Source: Chitinophaga sp. SYP-B3965
GTDB lineage: Bacteria; Bacteroidota; Bacteroidia; Chitinophagales; Chitinophagaceae
Assembly: GCF_009647655.1 (NCBI RefSeq)
Contig: NZ_WJFD01000001.1
Coordinates: forward strand, 1,426,001-1,490,000
Length of the DNA: 64,000 nt
Direction: 5' to 3'
A program made the translations under genes and the position numbers. Shown piece by piece: positions 14,771 to 24,700 of the stretch (the first letter of the stretch is position 1; each line of letters begins with the position of its first letter). The notes under the pieces are model-generated. The model was not told the origin of the DNA and did not search any database. It worked only from the letters and a program-made list of their open reading frames with translations.

Positions 14771-16237
14771 TTACAGAACAATAGACAGATGATAAGCTTC
14801 GGGTACCTTCTCGATAACCCGTTGCAAGCCGGTACCGTCTGTTTTACAGCGGAACATCGTACCGTGGTTCACCTGATAATCATATACTATCCAGTACATG
14901 TATTGATTGCCTGCGTCTATTTCCAGGTCACCAACCCCCATCATGAATTCCGCGGAGATTGGCAGCTTCTCAAGCGTTCCGGAACCGTCCCTTGCACCCA
15001 CAAAACACGCACTGGTGCTACCGTCTAAAATATAGATATGCGTGTCGTCTATGGCTATATTGGTGGGAGCAACAATGCCATCACTGGCATCGAATAATAC
15101 TTTGGGAGCCTGTGCTGCCTGACCGTTCATACTACCTTCATAAGCGGCCATAGCCATTTGGTCTACCCAGTATATCTTCCCCCTGGCCTCATCTATTCTC
15201 ATTCCTGCAGGGAAATCTCCCAGCTTATAGAGCTCTTCTCCTCCGGTCCCATCTATCTTTACCCGGAAGAGGTAACTCTTGCCTGAGAAGCTAAGGTCTG
15301 CCACCGTCACATATAGTCTGTCCTGGCTGTCAAAAGCAATGTCCTGCAACAGTACTTCTCCGGAAAATTCATAAACGAGGGTGGGAGGAACAGTGCCATC
15401 CATACTGCCGTAATAAATTTTGTTTATATCCATCCAGCATACGCGTCCGTTTTTTTGATCAACTGTGAGTCCACTTGGATAAACGCCCGTGTTGTCGGAC
15501 TCGTCATATATAGCTGTCATCACCGCATTGCCGTTTTCATCCATCACCGCCTTGTACACCTTGCCCCATGAGGACCAGAAGATCTCCTTTACGCCGGCAG
15601 GTGTTTCATCCACAACGAATTCACCTGCATGCACCTTGTAAACTCCTTGTTCTACACGCAGGGATATAGTATCCGGTGTTATTTTCGGCACCTTTACTTT
15701 TACCTGGGTACTGCTGATCTCCGTGATGGTTCCTTCCGTATCGCCGAAGAAAATTTTACAGCTGCCATCTTTAAAATTATATCCGTTGATAGTGATCTCT
15801 CCGCCTACTCTCGCATGCAAAGGCAGCACTTCCATGATCATGGGTTTGGGAATAGCAGACGCGTCTACAGTAAATACAGGCCCTGTAGCAGCAGAATCTA
15901 CCTGACCGCTGTAGTTGTAACCACCCGTTGGGTTCTTCCTGTTAAAATTGAATTCCAGCTTTCCGGTTAAAGCACCTTCCGGTATTTGTAACAACATACT
16001 ATCCAGCGACATGGTAACGACGCGTACCTCGGCGTTGTTGAGGTGCACTTTGGCATCTGTCTTCAGATAGGTGAAATTATGGCCGTGTACGACTATGTAG
16101 GTGCCCGCAGGCCCGGTACCCGGTGAAATGCTGTCAATAGTCACCCTGCCGAAATCACGCACATCAATGACCTCCTTCTGGCAGGCCATGATCGTGCACA
16201 TCAGCACAGCAAACAGTAAGTATATATATCTTTTCAT
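14771..16237 (-). CDS. IPT/TIG-domain lipoprotein with beta-propeller repeats
   Basis: A 488-residue lipoprotein (lipobox ending at Cys19). Two IPT/TIG immunoglobulin-like domains cover about residues 33-125 and 130-210 ('ISPGTGPAGTYIVVHGHNF', 'VLPLHARVGGEITINGYNF'). Residues about 220-488 carry LDL-receptor-YWTD/NHL-like repeats ('GRVCWMDINKIYYGSMDG', 'GKIYWVDQMAMAAYEGSMNG', 'QYMYWIVYDYQ'). It starts 11 bases after the TonB receptor stop, so it is co-expressed. By position it takes the place usually held by a SusD-type lipoprotein and may help the receptor capture its ligand; that is inference. Confidence 0.85.
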   Translation of the reverse strand: MKRYIYLLFAVLMCTIMACQKEVIDVRDFGRVTIDSISPGTGPAGTYIVVHGHNFTYLKTDAKVHLNNAEVRVVTMSLDSMLLQIPEGALTGKLEFNFNRKNPTGGYNYSGQVDSAATGPVFTVDASAIPKPMIMEVLPLHARVGGEITINGYNFKDGSCKIFFGDTEGTITEISSTQVKVKVPKITPDTISLRVEQGVYKVHAGEFVVDETPAGVKEIFWSSWGKVYKAVMDENGNAVMTAIYDESDNTGVYPSGLTVDQKNGRVCWMDINKIYYGSMDGTVPPTLVYEFSGEVLLQDIAFDSQDRLYVTVADLSFSGKSYLFRVKIDGTGGEELYKLGDFPAGMRIDEARGKIYWVDQMAMAAYEGSMNGQAAQAPKVLFDASDGIVAPTNIAIDDTHIYILDGSTSACFVGARDGSGTLEKLPISAEFMMGVGDLEIDAGNQYMYWIVYDYQVNHGTMFRCKTDGTGLQRVIEKVPEAYHLSIVL

Positions 16238-16248
16238 GCTATTATTTT

Positions 16249-19200
16249 TTACAGGTTGAACTGGAAACCCAGCGTATAGTAAATACCTGGTTTGTAATCA
16301 CGGATGTAATAATCACCCCGGATGTATTTATTGTACTCCGTACGGATCGGGCCGTGTATGGTCCATTCGAATAAGGTAGGATCCGTGTTGAACTTTTTGT
16401 TAAAGTCATTGTCCACATAATGACGGATCGCTGCGTTCAGCAGGTTCTGTGCGGCTACACTCACATGCCTGCCTATCTTCTGCAATACGGAAAGATCGAG
16501 CAGATGCCTGCTGCGTTCGATCACCGGAGGCTCCAGGTCTATTAATCTGCCACCCGAGGTATTGGTGATGATACGCTCTGCGAGCACATTGTATTGCAAC
16601 GATATCCTGCTGCCGCTGGCCTTGTGGTCATAAAAAAGACCGGCGTTCAGTATCCAGGGGGCAGCGCCTGTAAAGGCCCTGTTTTCGCCACCGGGATAGT
16701 AGTTGAGGTATCCTGGTGCATCCACCATCATGGCCTGGTTACTCGCTTCTGTGAAGTTGTAACAGGCGTTCACGATGAGGCCCATATGCTCAAATACATC
16801 ACCACCGAGAAAGCCCAGTTGTTTGCGTACTTCCAGCTCTATCCCATAGATACGGGCAAACGGCATATTGCTGTGCGTGAACCCGGGAATACCGGTATTG
16901 GTATTGGCCATCGTTTCTTCGATCGGCTGATTGAGATGTTTGTAGTAAAAACCTGCAGATACAGCTTCTCCTGCGGCAGGATACCATTCCAGGCGCAGAT
17001 CGTAGTTGTCGATGCGTGCATCATGCAGTGTAGGTTTACCGATATAGGTGAATCCATCTGAAGGATTATAGGTAACGAAAGGAGATAGTTCACGCAGTTC
17101 CGGCCTGTTCAGTGTTTTGCCATAGCTCGCGCGCAGTTGCCACTTGTCGTTCATATGTAAGGTGGCGTTTACAGAGGGTAAAAAGAAATACTGATGTGTG
17201 GGAGGCGCTGTGCCAACAAGCACCTGCTGGCCGGCGCTGTTCGGCAAATATTCTTCCAGTAATTGTAGTCCTCTCGTGTCTAACACAATACGTTTGGAAT
17301 ATTCCACGCGTAAACCGCCATAGATGTCCAGCTTCATCATCGGGCGTTTACCGAACGGCCAGCGGAAGGATACGGGAAGACTGGACGCCATGTAGCCGGC
17401 CACGTTATCGAAGGTAGCGGTGTACCCGTTTGTCTGTGCTCCACCCAATCCAACTTCCTGCACATTGGTGTACATGCGCACATTTCTTGTTTGCATGGCA
17501 TACAACAGGCTGTCGCCGAGGTTATCCCAGGGGCTTTCACTGTATCCCAGTTCCGGGAAGTTTTTGTAAGCCAGTGCGCTGTAGAAATATCGCTTGCGGC
17601 GGCTTTCTGCATAAGCACCTGCACGTATCAGGAAATCTTTCTTTTGTAACAGCGGCGTGAGCGTATAATCGAGACTTCCCTGCCAGCGTTGTTCATCACC
17701 TTCACCATCCGTAAACCGCCCGATGGTGGTATTCTTTCGTGTACCTGCGTTTAACTTCCAGGTTGTTGAATCCGTCTGAACAAACTTTCCTGCACCGGCC
17801 CTGTCACCAATAATGGATGCATCGTCCGGATTATAAACGTTGGAGAACTGGTTGGGATCTTTATTGAGCCCCTGGGAATAGCTGGCCGTCCATTCCAGCA
17901 GGTGTTTTTGATTACCGGTCTTATGTGAACCTCCGAGCATGCCCATGTAGAGGTCCTGCGTATTGTATGCATTCTCCATACGGCGGATGAAGAGCGAAGC
18001 AGCTTCGCTCGCAAACCATTCATTGACCGTATTGATCTGCAACACCTGCTTCGTGCTGCGGTTCATGAGGCCCATGGCGGTGATCTCGTTCCGGTCGTTG
18101 ATGATCAGCGAGAAGTGCTGCATGGCGGCCAGCCGTATACTAGAGGAATAAACGGAATCATGTCCTGCACGGAAGCTGGGAAGCGTAAAGGGCGTAAGCG
18201 CTACGCCCGGAGCAGGAAATACCGTATCCCTGTACATGTTGGCATTGCGTGCTGTTTTGGTAGAATAGAAGCTGCGTTGGTTTTCGTAACGCCCTACCGT
18301 TACGCTGTTCAGCTTCAGCTTACCGATATTGGCATAAGTGTAGTAGGTCATATCCCCCTGAAGGTCTGCCGGATGATATTTTTTGCTCAGGTTCCAGGAC
18401 TGAACGCTGCGTTTTAGCAAAGCGTCCGTAATGGCGCCATTGGCGGCCAGGTAGGCATCGGGAGTGCCTGGTACATCTCCCAGGATCACCATACCGTAAG
18501 GGTTGCGCGGCATGTTCACCGGCATTGCACGGGTGCCATCGTCAAAACCCAGCCAGTCGTATTTGCCACTACCACCCTGCACATGATCATCAAAGAACTT
18601 GTTACCTGTGCGGTATTGTGCATTCAAACTGATCTCCAGCCTGCGGATGGGAACAGATTTTTTCGTGTACACCTTTACCACACCACCCGCAAAATCAGCA
18701 GGGAGTTCCGGTACAGGAGATTTATACACGATCATCCGGTCGATCACGGAAGATGGCAGCAGGTCGAAATTGAATGCCCTTTTATTGGGATCGGTAGAGG
18801 GAAGAAAAGCATTGTTGAGGTAAACGGGATTATAACGGGGCGTCATACCACGGATGCTGATAAAGCCGTCCTGCAAAGTAACGCCCGATACACGGCGCGC
18901 CACCTCAGAAGCAGAACGGTCTACGCTGATCGTGATCTGTTCGGAAGAAATACCGGAAGTTATACCTCTCGCCGTTCTGATCTCTTCGATCAGCTGACGG
19001 TCGTTGGTGGTGATCACACGGTCAGCCCGCACGGTCACTTCCCCCAGCTGGCGTTTGTCTTTTTGTAATACGATGTCCAGTGTGGAGGTAGAATCGTCCT
19101 TTACCGTTACGCCGGGGATCTCCTTATAGGCAAATCCCACATAACTGATGATGGCGGTGTAATTACCAGCCGGAAGTGTGATGCTGAAGTGCCCGTTCGC

Positions 19201-19656
19201 ATCCGTCACGGCACCGTTGCTGCCGATGCGGATATTGGCGCCGGGCACAGGTTCCCGTTGTTCTTCATCGGTCACCTGGCCCACGAGTTTCCCCTTCGTA
19301 CGAACGGGCGCATTGTTTTCCTTGCTGATGATAATGTAACCATTGGCTTCCCTGAAAGAAAGGGAAGTGTGCTGCAACAGGGCTTTCAATACCTGCTCCA
19401 GCGTTTTGTCGGTGTATTCGGTAACAGGTGCTTTGTAACCATTGGTGTTGGCGGCATTAAAAGCCAGTTTAAGCCCGGCCTGTTTCTCTACTTTCTCCAA
19501 TGCAGCCGCCATGCTTTCACCGGTGAAGCGGATGCTGATCTTTTTGGATAAAGCGGATTGTTGTGCATACAAATGACTGCTGGTGAAGAGACACACCAGT
19601 AGCAGGAGTCGTTGCCATAGGCGGTGCCGCGGTTTCGTCCGACTGAAAAATTTCAT
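16249..19656 (-). CDS. TonB-dependent receptor with STN signalling domain
   Basis: A 1135-residue outer-membrane receptor: signal peptide (to about residue 31), STN domain (about 42-108), carboxypeptidase-regulatory-like domain (about 125-200, 'DANGHFSITLPAGNYTAIIS'), plug (about 215-335, with 'RGMTPRYNPVYLNNAFLP' and 'DFAGGVVKVYT') and a 22-strand-type barrel ending in 'YTLGFQFNL' with terminal aromatic/hydrophobic residues. The plug is closer to the TonB-dependent receptor class without the SusC 'KDAAAASIYG' motif. The STN domain plus the upstream FecR and sigma genes form a trans-envelope signalling set. The transported substrate is unknown. Confidence 0.9.
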   Translation of the reverse strand: MKFFSRTKPRHRLWQRLLLLVCLFTSSHLYAQQSALSKKISIRFTGESMAAALEKVEKQAGLKLAFNAANTNGYKAPVTEYTDKTLEQVLKALLQHTSLSFREANGYIIISKENNAPVRTKGKLVGQVTDEEQREPVPGANIRIGSNGAVTDANGHFSITLPAGNYTAIISYVGFAYKEIPGVTVKDDSTSTLDIVLQKDKRQLGEVTVRADRVITTNDRQLIEEIRTARGITSGISSEQITISVDRSASEVARRVSGVTLQDGFISIRGMTPRYNPVYLNNAFLPSTDPNKRAFNFDLLPSSVIDRMIVYKSPVPELPADFAGGVVKVYTKKSVPIRRLEISLNAQYRTGNKFFDDHVQGGSGKYDWLGFDDGTRAMPVNMPRNPYGMVILGDVPGTPDAYLAANGAITDALLKRSVQSWNLSKKYHPADLQGDMTYYTYANIGKLKLNSVTVGRYENQRSFYSTKTARNANMYRDTVFPAPGVALTPFTLPSFRAGHDSVYSSSIRLAAMQHFSLIINDRNEITAMGLMNRSTKQVLQINTVNEWFASEAASLFIRRMENAYNTQDLYMGMLGGSHKTGNQKHLLEWTASYSQGLNKDPNQFSNVYNPDDASIIGDRAGAGKFVQTDSTTWKLNAGTRKNTTIGRFTDGEGDEQRWQGSLDYTLTPLLQKKDFLIRAGAYAESRRKRYFYSALAYKNFPELGYSESPWDNLGDSLLYAMQTRNVRMYTNVQEVGLGGAQTNGYTATFDNVAGYMASSLPVSFRWPFGKRPMMKLDIYGGLRVEYSKRIVLDTRGLQLLEEYLPNSAGQQVLVGTAPPTHQYFFLPSVNATLHMNDKWQLRASYGKTLNRPELRELSPFVTYNPSDGFTYIGKPTLHDARIDNYDLRLEWYPAAGEAVSAGFYYKHLNQPIEETMANTNTGIPGFTHSNMPFARIYGIELEVRKQLGFLGGDVFEHMGLIVNACYNFTEASNQAMMVDAPGYLNYYPGGENRAFTGAAPWILNAGLFYDHKASGSRISLQYNVLAERIITNTSGGRLIDLEPPVIERSRHLLDLSVLQKIGRHVSVAAQNLLNAAIRHYVDNDFNKKFNTDPTLFEWTIHGPIRTEYNKYIRGDYYIRDYKPGIYYTLGFQFNL

Positions 19657-19684
19657 ACCTTCGTTTTAGTTTATTTGTTATAAA

Positions 19685-19737
19685 TACCGGTACTTCAATA
19701 CCGGTGTTTGAAGACGCCTGCTTCAACAGGCGTTTTT
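19685..19737 (-). promoter_or_regulatory. Two tandem hairpins between FecR and the TonB receptor
   Basis: Hairpin A (19686-19705, arms ACCGGTA/TACCGGT) and hairpin B (19714-19733, arms ACGCCTG/CAGGCGT) both have the six-base loop CTTCAA on the plus strand (TTGAAG in the transcript). They lie in the leader between the FecR stop and the receptor start and may attenuate or protect the receptor mRNA. Confidence 0.6.
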
Positions 19738-19741
19738 CTTT

Positions 19742-20722
19742 TTAGCGAATGATCACTGCCGTACTGTCTTTCCGCCATTCCGCGCGGTTCCCGTTCACCA
19801 TACACATAACTTCCATCAATGGTCGCGGGTCTGTTCCATATTTTACGGGCAGGCTATATTGATTGTGTTGTACAGGCGTATTGCCCGCTATAACCGTGAT
19901 GCCATAGAGTTGTTGCATCAGGCTCGCCATTTCTGCAAAACTGGCTGCAGAAAGGCGTACTTCCCCGCTCGTCCATTCTCCGATACTTCCGGGATCAGTG
20001 TGCATGGTTTGTGTCCGGGCCTTCGCAATATCATAGAACACCCCATCACCGGGAAGCAATATCGCAATGGCATGCTGCTGCCTGTCCACCCGCACTTTAC
20101 CGGCTTTAACCGCTACCTGCAAATGGCCGGCAACACTGTCCGCCATAACGGTGAATGCGGTGCCTAATACGATAGTCTGCATACCTTCGGGACTCTCCAC
20201 GATGAAAGGTGCTTCCTGTTTTGCAACATCGAAATAAGCCTGCCCCTGCAGTAATTGTACAGTACGTGTTGTTCCGCTAAAGCTGGCCGGGTAACGGATT
20301 GCGGAGCGTGCATTGAGGAAGATATGAGAGCTGTCTGGCAGCATTACTTCTTTCAGTTCTCCGTTGCCTGTTTGCAGCGTCAGCATAGGCACAGGTAAGG
20401 GCAATCCCCTCTCCTGCTGCAATAACATACCAATGCCTGCGATCACCAATGCCACAGCAGCTGCGCCTGCCAGGTGGTACCAGGTTATCTTTCGTACAGG
20501 CTTTCGCGGTAGCTTTTGCATGATCTGCTGAAAACGTAATTCCTGCGGCGTTGCAGACCCGCCGGTTGCATCCGGCATGTCGGAAAAATCAATGTCAGCC
20601 AGCTGTTCTTCCGCTTCGGGAGAAGACAGGTACAGGCGCAGCAATACCATTTCACGGTCGGTAATGGTCTTGTCTTTCTGTTTACGCAGCAATTGCTTCA
20701 ACAGTTCTGGAGAAACCGGCAT
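19742..20722 (-). CDS. FecR family anti-sigma/sigma-regulator
   Basis: A 326-residue single-pass protein. The cytoplasmic part (to about residue 78) precedes a membrane segment ('LAGAAAVALVIAGIGMLL', about 85-102). The FecR domain follows ('TGNGELKEVMLPDSSHIFLNARSAIRYP'), and the C-terminus has a DUF4974/STN-like segment. FecR relays ligand occupancy from the TonB receptor to the ECF sigma factor. It lies between the sigma and receptor genes in the usual order. Confidence 0.92.
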   Translation of the reverse strand: MPVSPELLKQLLRKQKDKTITDREMVLLRLYLSSPEAEEQLADIDFSDMPDATGGSATPQELRFQQIMQKLPRKPVRKITWYHLAGAAAVALVIAGIGMLLQQERGLPLPVPMLTLQTGNGELKEVMLPDSSHIFLNARSAIRYPASFSGTTRTVQLLQGQAYFDVAKQEAPFIVESPEGMQTIVLGTAFTVMADSVAGHLQVAVKAGKVRVDRQQHAIAILLPGDGVFYDIAKARTQTMHTDPGSIGEWTSGEVRLSAASFAEMASLMQQLYGITVIAGNTPVQHNQYSLPVKYGTDPRPLMEVMCMVNGNRAEWRKDSTAVIIR

Positions 20723-20785
20723 ATTGGGCAGATTTTACAGGAAGTACCCAATAAAGCCTGCAAGGTAGTAAGCGGTAACATTAAG

Positions 20786-21370
20786 TTAATATACAGGGAG
20801 GAGCAGTACAATCAGGCTGTAAGCATAAGGAGTAACCTGTGTGCGTAAATGTGTAAGGGCAAGGCTCACCTGCTTCTTCACAGTGAGTACGGAAATACCC
20901 AGCTCGTCCGCGATCTGCTGGTAGCTTTTATCTTCATCCCGGCTCATGAGGAATATCTTCTTCCGCATGGGCGGCAGGGATTGAATAATGGTGTTGATGT
21001 ATTGTTCGATCTCCTGGAAATAGAGCTGCTGCAATGGGTCTGACAGATCAACGGGCACTTTGGGCAGACTGCTGATGTCCGTATGCAGAATCTGCCGGCG
21101 CAGGGATTTGAGGGCCTTGTTGCGGCATACGGTGATGAGCCAGCCAGAGATATCATTGCCTTCCATATCAGCCCGGTGCTCCCAGAGGCTGATAAATACA
21201 TCCTGTACTACTTCTTCCGCGTCCTGCCGGGTGATGCATATTTTCGCCGCATAAGCGGTAAGGCGGGCATCGTAAGCTATGAATATTTCCCGGAACGCCT
21301 TTTCTGATCCATTTCGGAACGCATCAATAACAGAGGCTGGTACAACAAGATGTTGATGGGCGGTACACAT
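20786..21370 (-). CDS. ECF RNA polymerase sigma factor (FecI-type)
   Basis: From ATG 21370 the protein has 194 residues. Region 2 ('AFREIFIAYDARLTAYAAKICITRQDAEEVVQDVFISLWE') and region 4 ('SRDEDKSYQQIADELGISVLTVKKQVSLALTHLR') are clear. An in-frame ATG at 21406 would add 12 residues but an exact -7 box lies between the two ATGs, so the later one is preferred. The factor should drive its own FecR/receptor operon, though this cannot be shown by sequence alone. Confidence 0.9.
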   Translation of the reverse strand: MCTAHQHLVVPASVIDAFRNGSEKAFREIFIAYDARLTAYAAKICITRQDAEEVVQDVFISLWEHRADMEGNDISGWLITVCRNKALKSLRRQILHTDISSLPKVPVDLSDPLQQLYFQEIEQYINTIIQSLPPMRKKIFLMSRDEDKSYQQIADELGISVLTVKKQVSLALTHLRTQVTPYAYSLIVLLLPVY

Positions 21371-21388
21371 ATGAAGGCTGATTCGGCA

Positions 21389-21396
21389 CAAATATA
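21389..21396 (-). promoter_or_regulatory. -7 promoter element of the sigma/FecR/receptor operon
   Basis: TATATTTG on the minus strand, an exact consensus match. A TTTG lies 15 bases further upstream, shorter than the usual spacing. It supports translation from ATG 21370. Confidence 0.5.
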
Positions 21397-21406
21397 GCCG
21401 CAGCAT

Positions 21407-21700
21407 ATTACCAAAGTGTTAAGGACGACATTATACTATTAAGCGTTCAATATTTCCAGATCATAATAATGTATAAACAACTCTCACAAAAAAAATTCTA
21501 TTTATAGAACTATTACTACAAACAAATCCTACAACAACTTTTACTTTCGCTCCGTCCATATTCTATAACATCCATAACCTATTAACCGTGTTCAATCCTA
21601 TGTAAAAAGATACATTCCCGGAAACATATTGCAAGAAACACTTGCCATACTTCTCTGTAAGGTGGCCATCACTTTTATTGTCCCTTCATATCCGACATAA
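21407..21700. other. Intergenic region before the giant gene
   Basis: AT-rich stretch of 294 bases between divergent genes. The nearest promoter match for the giant gene is TACTTTCG at 21544-21551 (one mismatch to TAnnTTTG) without a TTTG at the right distance. No ORF or RNA gene was seen. The leader of the giant mRNA may be long (about 150 bases). Confidence 0.5.
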
Positions 21701-24700
21701 ATGAAAAAACTAATTCTACTCAGCATTCTTCTGTTATTTGTATCCCGTTTGTATGCGGCCGACTACTATTGGGTTGGCGGCACCGGCAACTGGTCTGAAA
21801 CCACACACTGGGCTTCCGTTTCAGGCGGTACGCCTAATAAGTCCATTGTGCCCGGCGCCAACGACGATGTGTATTTTGATGGAAACAGCGGCCTGGCCGC
21901 CGGCATGACTGTAACCCTGCCTACCGGCGCTCATGCTTACTGCCGTAATATGTCCTGGGCGGGCGTTACCACTGCCGCCATATTCAGGAATAATGTTACC
22001 ACCTTCCAGCTGCAGGTAAGCGGCAACGTGGAACTTTCATCCACCGTGCGGTACGCCATGTCATCCCTCAACTTTGTCGGCACTTCTAACGCTACCTACA
22101 AAACAAACGGAGCGGTAAGGCTCGGTGTCGGATATTATAATCCTATTACAATTAATAAAGGTACCGGTTCGCTCACCATACTGGATGGGATAAACGAAAA
22201 CACAGCGGTATCGAACATTGTATTGTACACAGGGCTTTTGAACATGTCCGGCCAGACGCATACGATCGGCAGTCTTTCGGCAGGTGGTGCAACCGTCAGG
22301 AGCGTCAACATCAGTAATGCTAACATTACGTGCCTCACTGCCTGGGATACCAGGGGCTCAAACCTAACGCTTACGGCTACAGCCTCCACTATCACGGCGG
22401 ATATGTTCTACTCTACGGGCCTTACGTTCGATAAAGTATTTGCGAACAGGGACAACCCTGATATGGATATCAACAACAATACCTTCAACGAGCTTACGCT
22501 TGCCAGCCTGGTGTCCCAGATAGGGACCCAGCGGATAGGTGCGAACAATATAATAGGCCGCCTGGAATTCAAGAGTGGCGGTCGTATAGCAGGCGCGGGC
22601 AATGTGATCGGCCAGCTGATACTGGCGCCGGGGAAAGGTTACATTTTCCATGGTAATAATACGATCAATACTTCTATGCTGGCAAATACCGCAGACTGTG
22701 ATGCGCTGGGTGAACTGAGGGGTGCGGACGCGAATGCCAGACTTACCTTTGGAGCTGGTGCCACAGCCGATATACGGAATGTTCTGATCACCAGCCTCAC
22801 CGCTGCGGGTAGCATTGCGCCGATCACAGTGGTTGGGGTAGATGGTGGCAGTAATACCGGTTTCAATATAACACCCCGGACAGGAGGCAATACCACCCTA
22901 TTCTGGGTAGGCGGTGCCGGCGATTGGGACGACAGGGCCCACTGGAGCACATCCAGCGGCGGAACTGGTGGAGCTTGCGTACCATTTTCCACAGATAATG
23001 TGGTGTTTGATGCCAATAGCGGCTTTACTAATGCAAGCAAAACTGTTTCTGTTACCAATACTGCCAGATGTCACGACATGACCTGGACGAACGTAACCAA
23101 TGCACCCATTTTAAATATAGGTGGCTATACGATGGAGATCTGGGGTTCTCTGGAACTGGACCCCACAATGACCTTTACCGGAACAAATACACCAACTATC
23201 AGAGGCATTTATCTGCTGAAAGGCACTGAAGCATCCACGTTCACATCCAAAGGATGCAACCTGGGGGCCCCATTGATCAATGTGGATAAAACAGGGCCAA
23301 TCGGCGGGCTTACTATCACAGATAACCTGACGTTCCCTGCCTGTAGCTTAAGGGTAGCCAACGGTAAACTCCTGATGCCCGGACGTACAGTAAACATAGC
23401 TGAGATCCGAAGCCAAACCAATACTGTACGTACCATAGACTTCAGTAATACCACCATCACGGTGAATGACTGGTTGATGGATTCAAGGAACGCCACTTCC
23501 GTGAACAATGGAGCCGGCTCGTTTATCACTGCGAAGGTATGGTTTAGTGTGAACGGCTTTACCTATCCGAAAGTATATTCCGATGCCACACTGAACTCAG
23601 TTAACATCACCGGCACCACCATCGGCGAACTGGTATTTACTAATACCAGCCCTACCACTGCCGTCATTGCCCTGAACGGCAACGGAGGTAATACTATCGG
23701 CACAATGGATGTCCGTTGCGGCAGGGTGGTATTTCAGGGTACTAATACTATCAATAATCTGTTATTGGCTCCCTCAAGAACTTATTACTTCAAGGGCACA
23801 CAGACCATCACCGGCCTCTTCCGCTTCAACAGCCCTGATTGTAATGGTCTGGGGGAATTGAGGGATTTAGATGGTACTCCTGCAATACTCAGCTTCGGCG
23901 CTTCTTCTACACGGGATTTTAATAATGTTTATCTGTTGAACATAACCGCAACCGGCAGCGGCGTTCCTATCTCAGTATCGGGCGCCGATGCAGGTGGTAA
24001 TACCGGTTTCAATATAACCCCTTCCGCTGCCGGTCCACGCTATTGGGTAGGTGGCTCAGGCGACTGGAATGAATCCTTACACTGGAGTAATACCCCTAAT
24101 GGCACAGGCGGCGCCTGCGTACCAACTGTGGCTAACGATGTGTATTTCGACGCCAGCAGTTTTACCAGTGGTAGCAGCACAGTCTCCATTTCCAACGGAA
24201 ATGCTTATTGCCGGAATATGGATTGGACCGGCGCCACATTTGCACCGGTTTTCAACAAAGCCAGCAACTCCCTCACATTGGAAGTATGGGGCAACCTTAC
24301 CCTGAACAATACAGTAGCTATCAATGCACAACTATATTTCGTAGGAACAACTAACAGCACCTTTACTTCCAATGGTAACACATCGGGCAACCTGGATATG
24401 TTCCTGGGTAAATCAACAGGGTATTCACTCCGCTTCACGGATAATTTCTCCAACCCGCAAACCAGGATAGATATCAGGAATGGCGGATTAGATTTAAGTG
24501 ATCGTACTATAGCATTGGATGCGATAAGTGATGGTAACCAGAATGGCTTTACTACCATAAACATCACCAATGCCACCCTGAATATAGCCGCCTGGGAATA
24601 CCAGGGGGCCAACAAGTCATTACAGTCTGCCGGATCAATCATAAACACCGCAGGCTACTTCGCAGCAGACGACGCTGCTTATAACATAGTGAATACAGGG

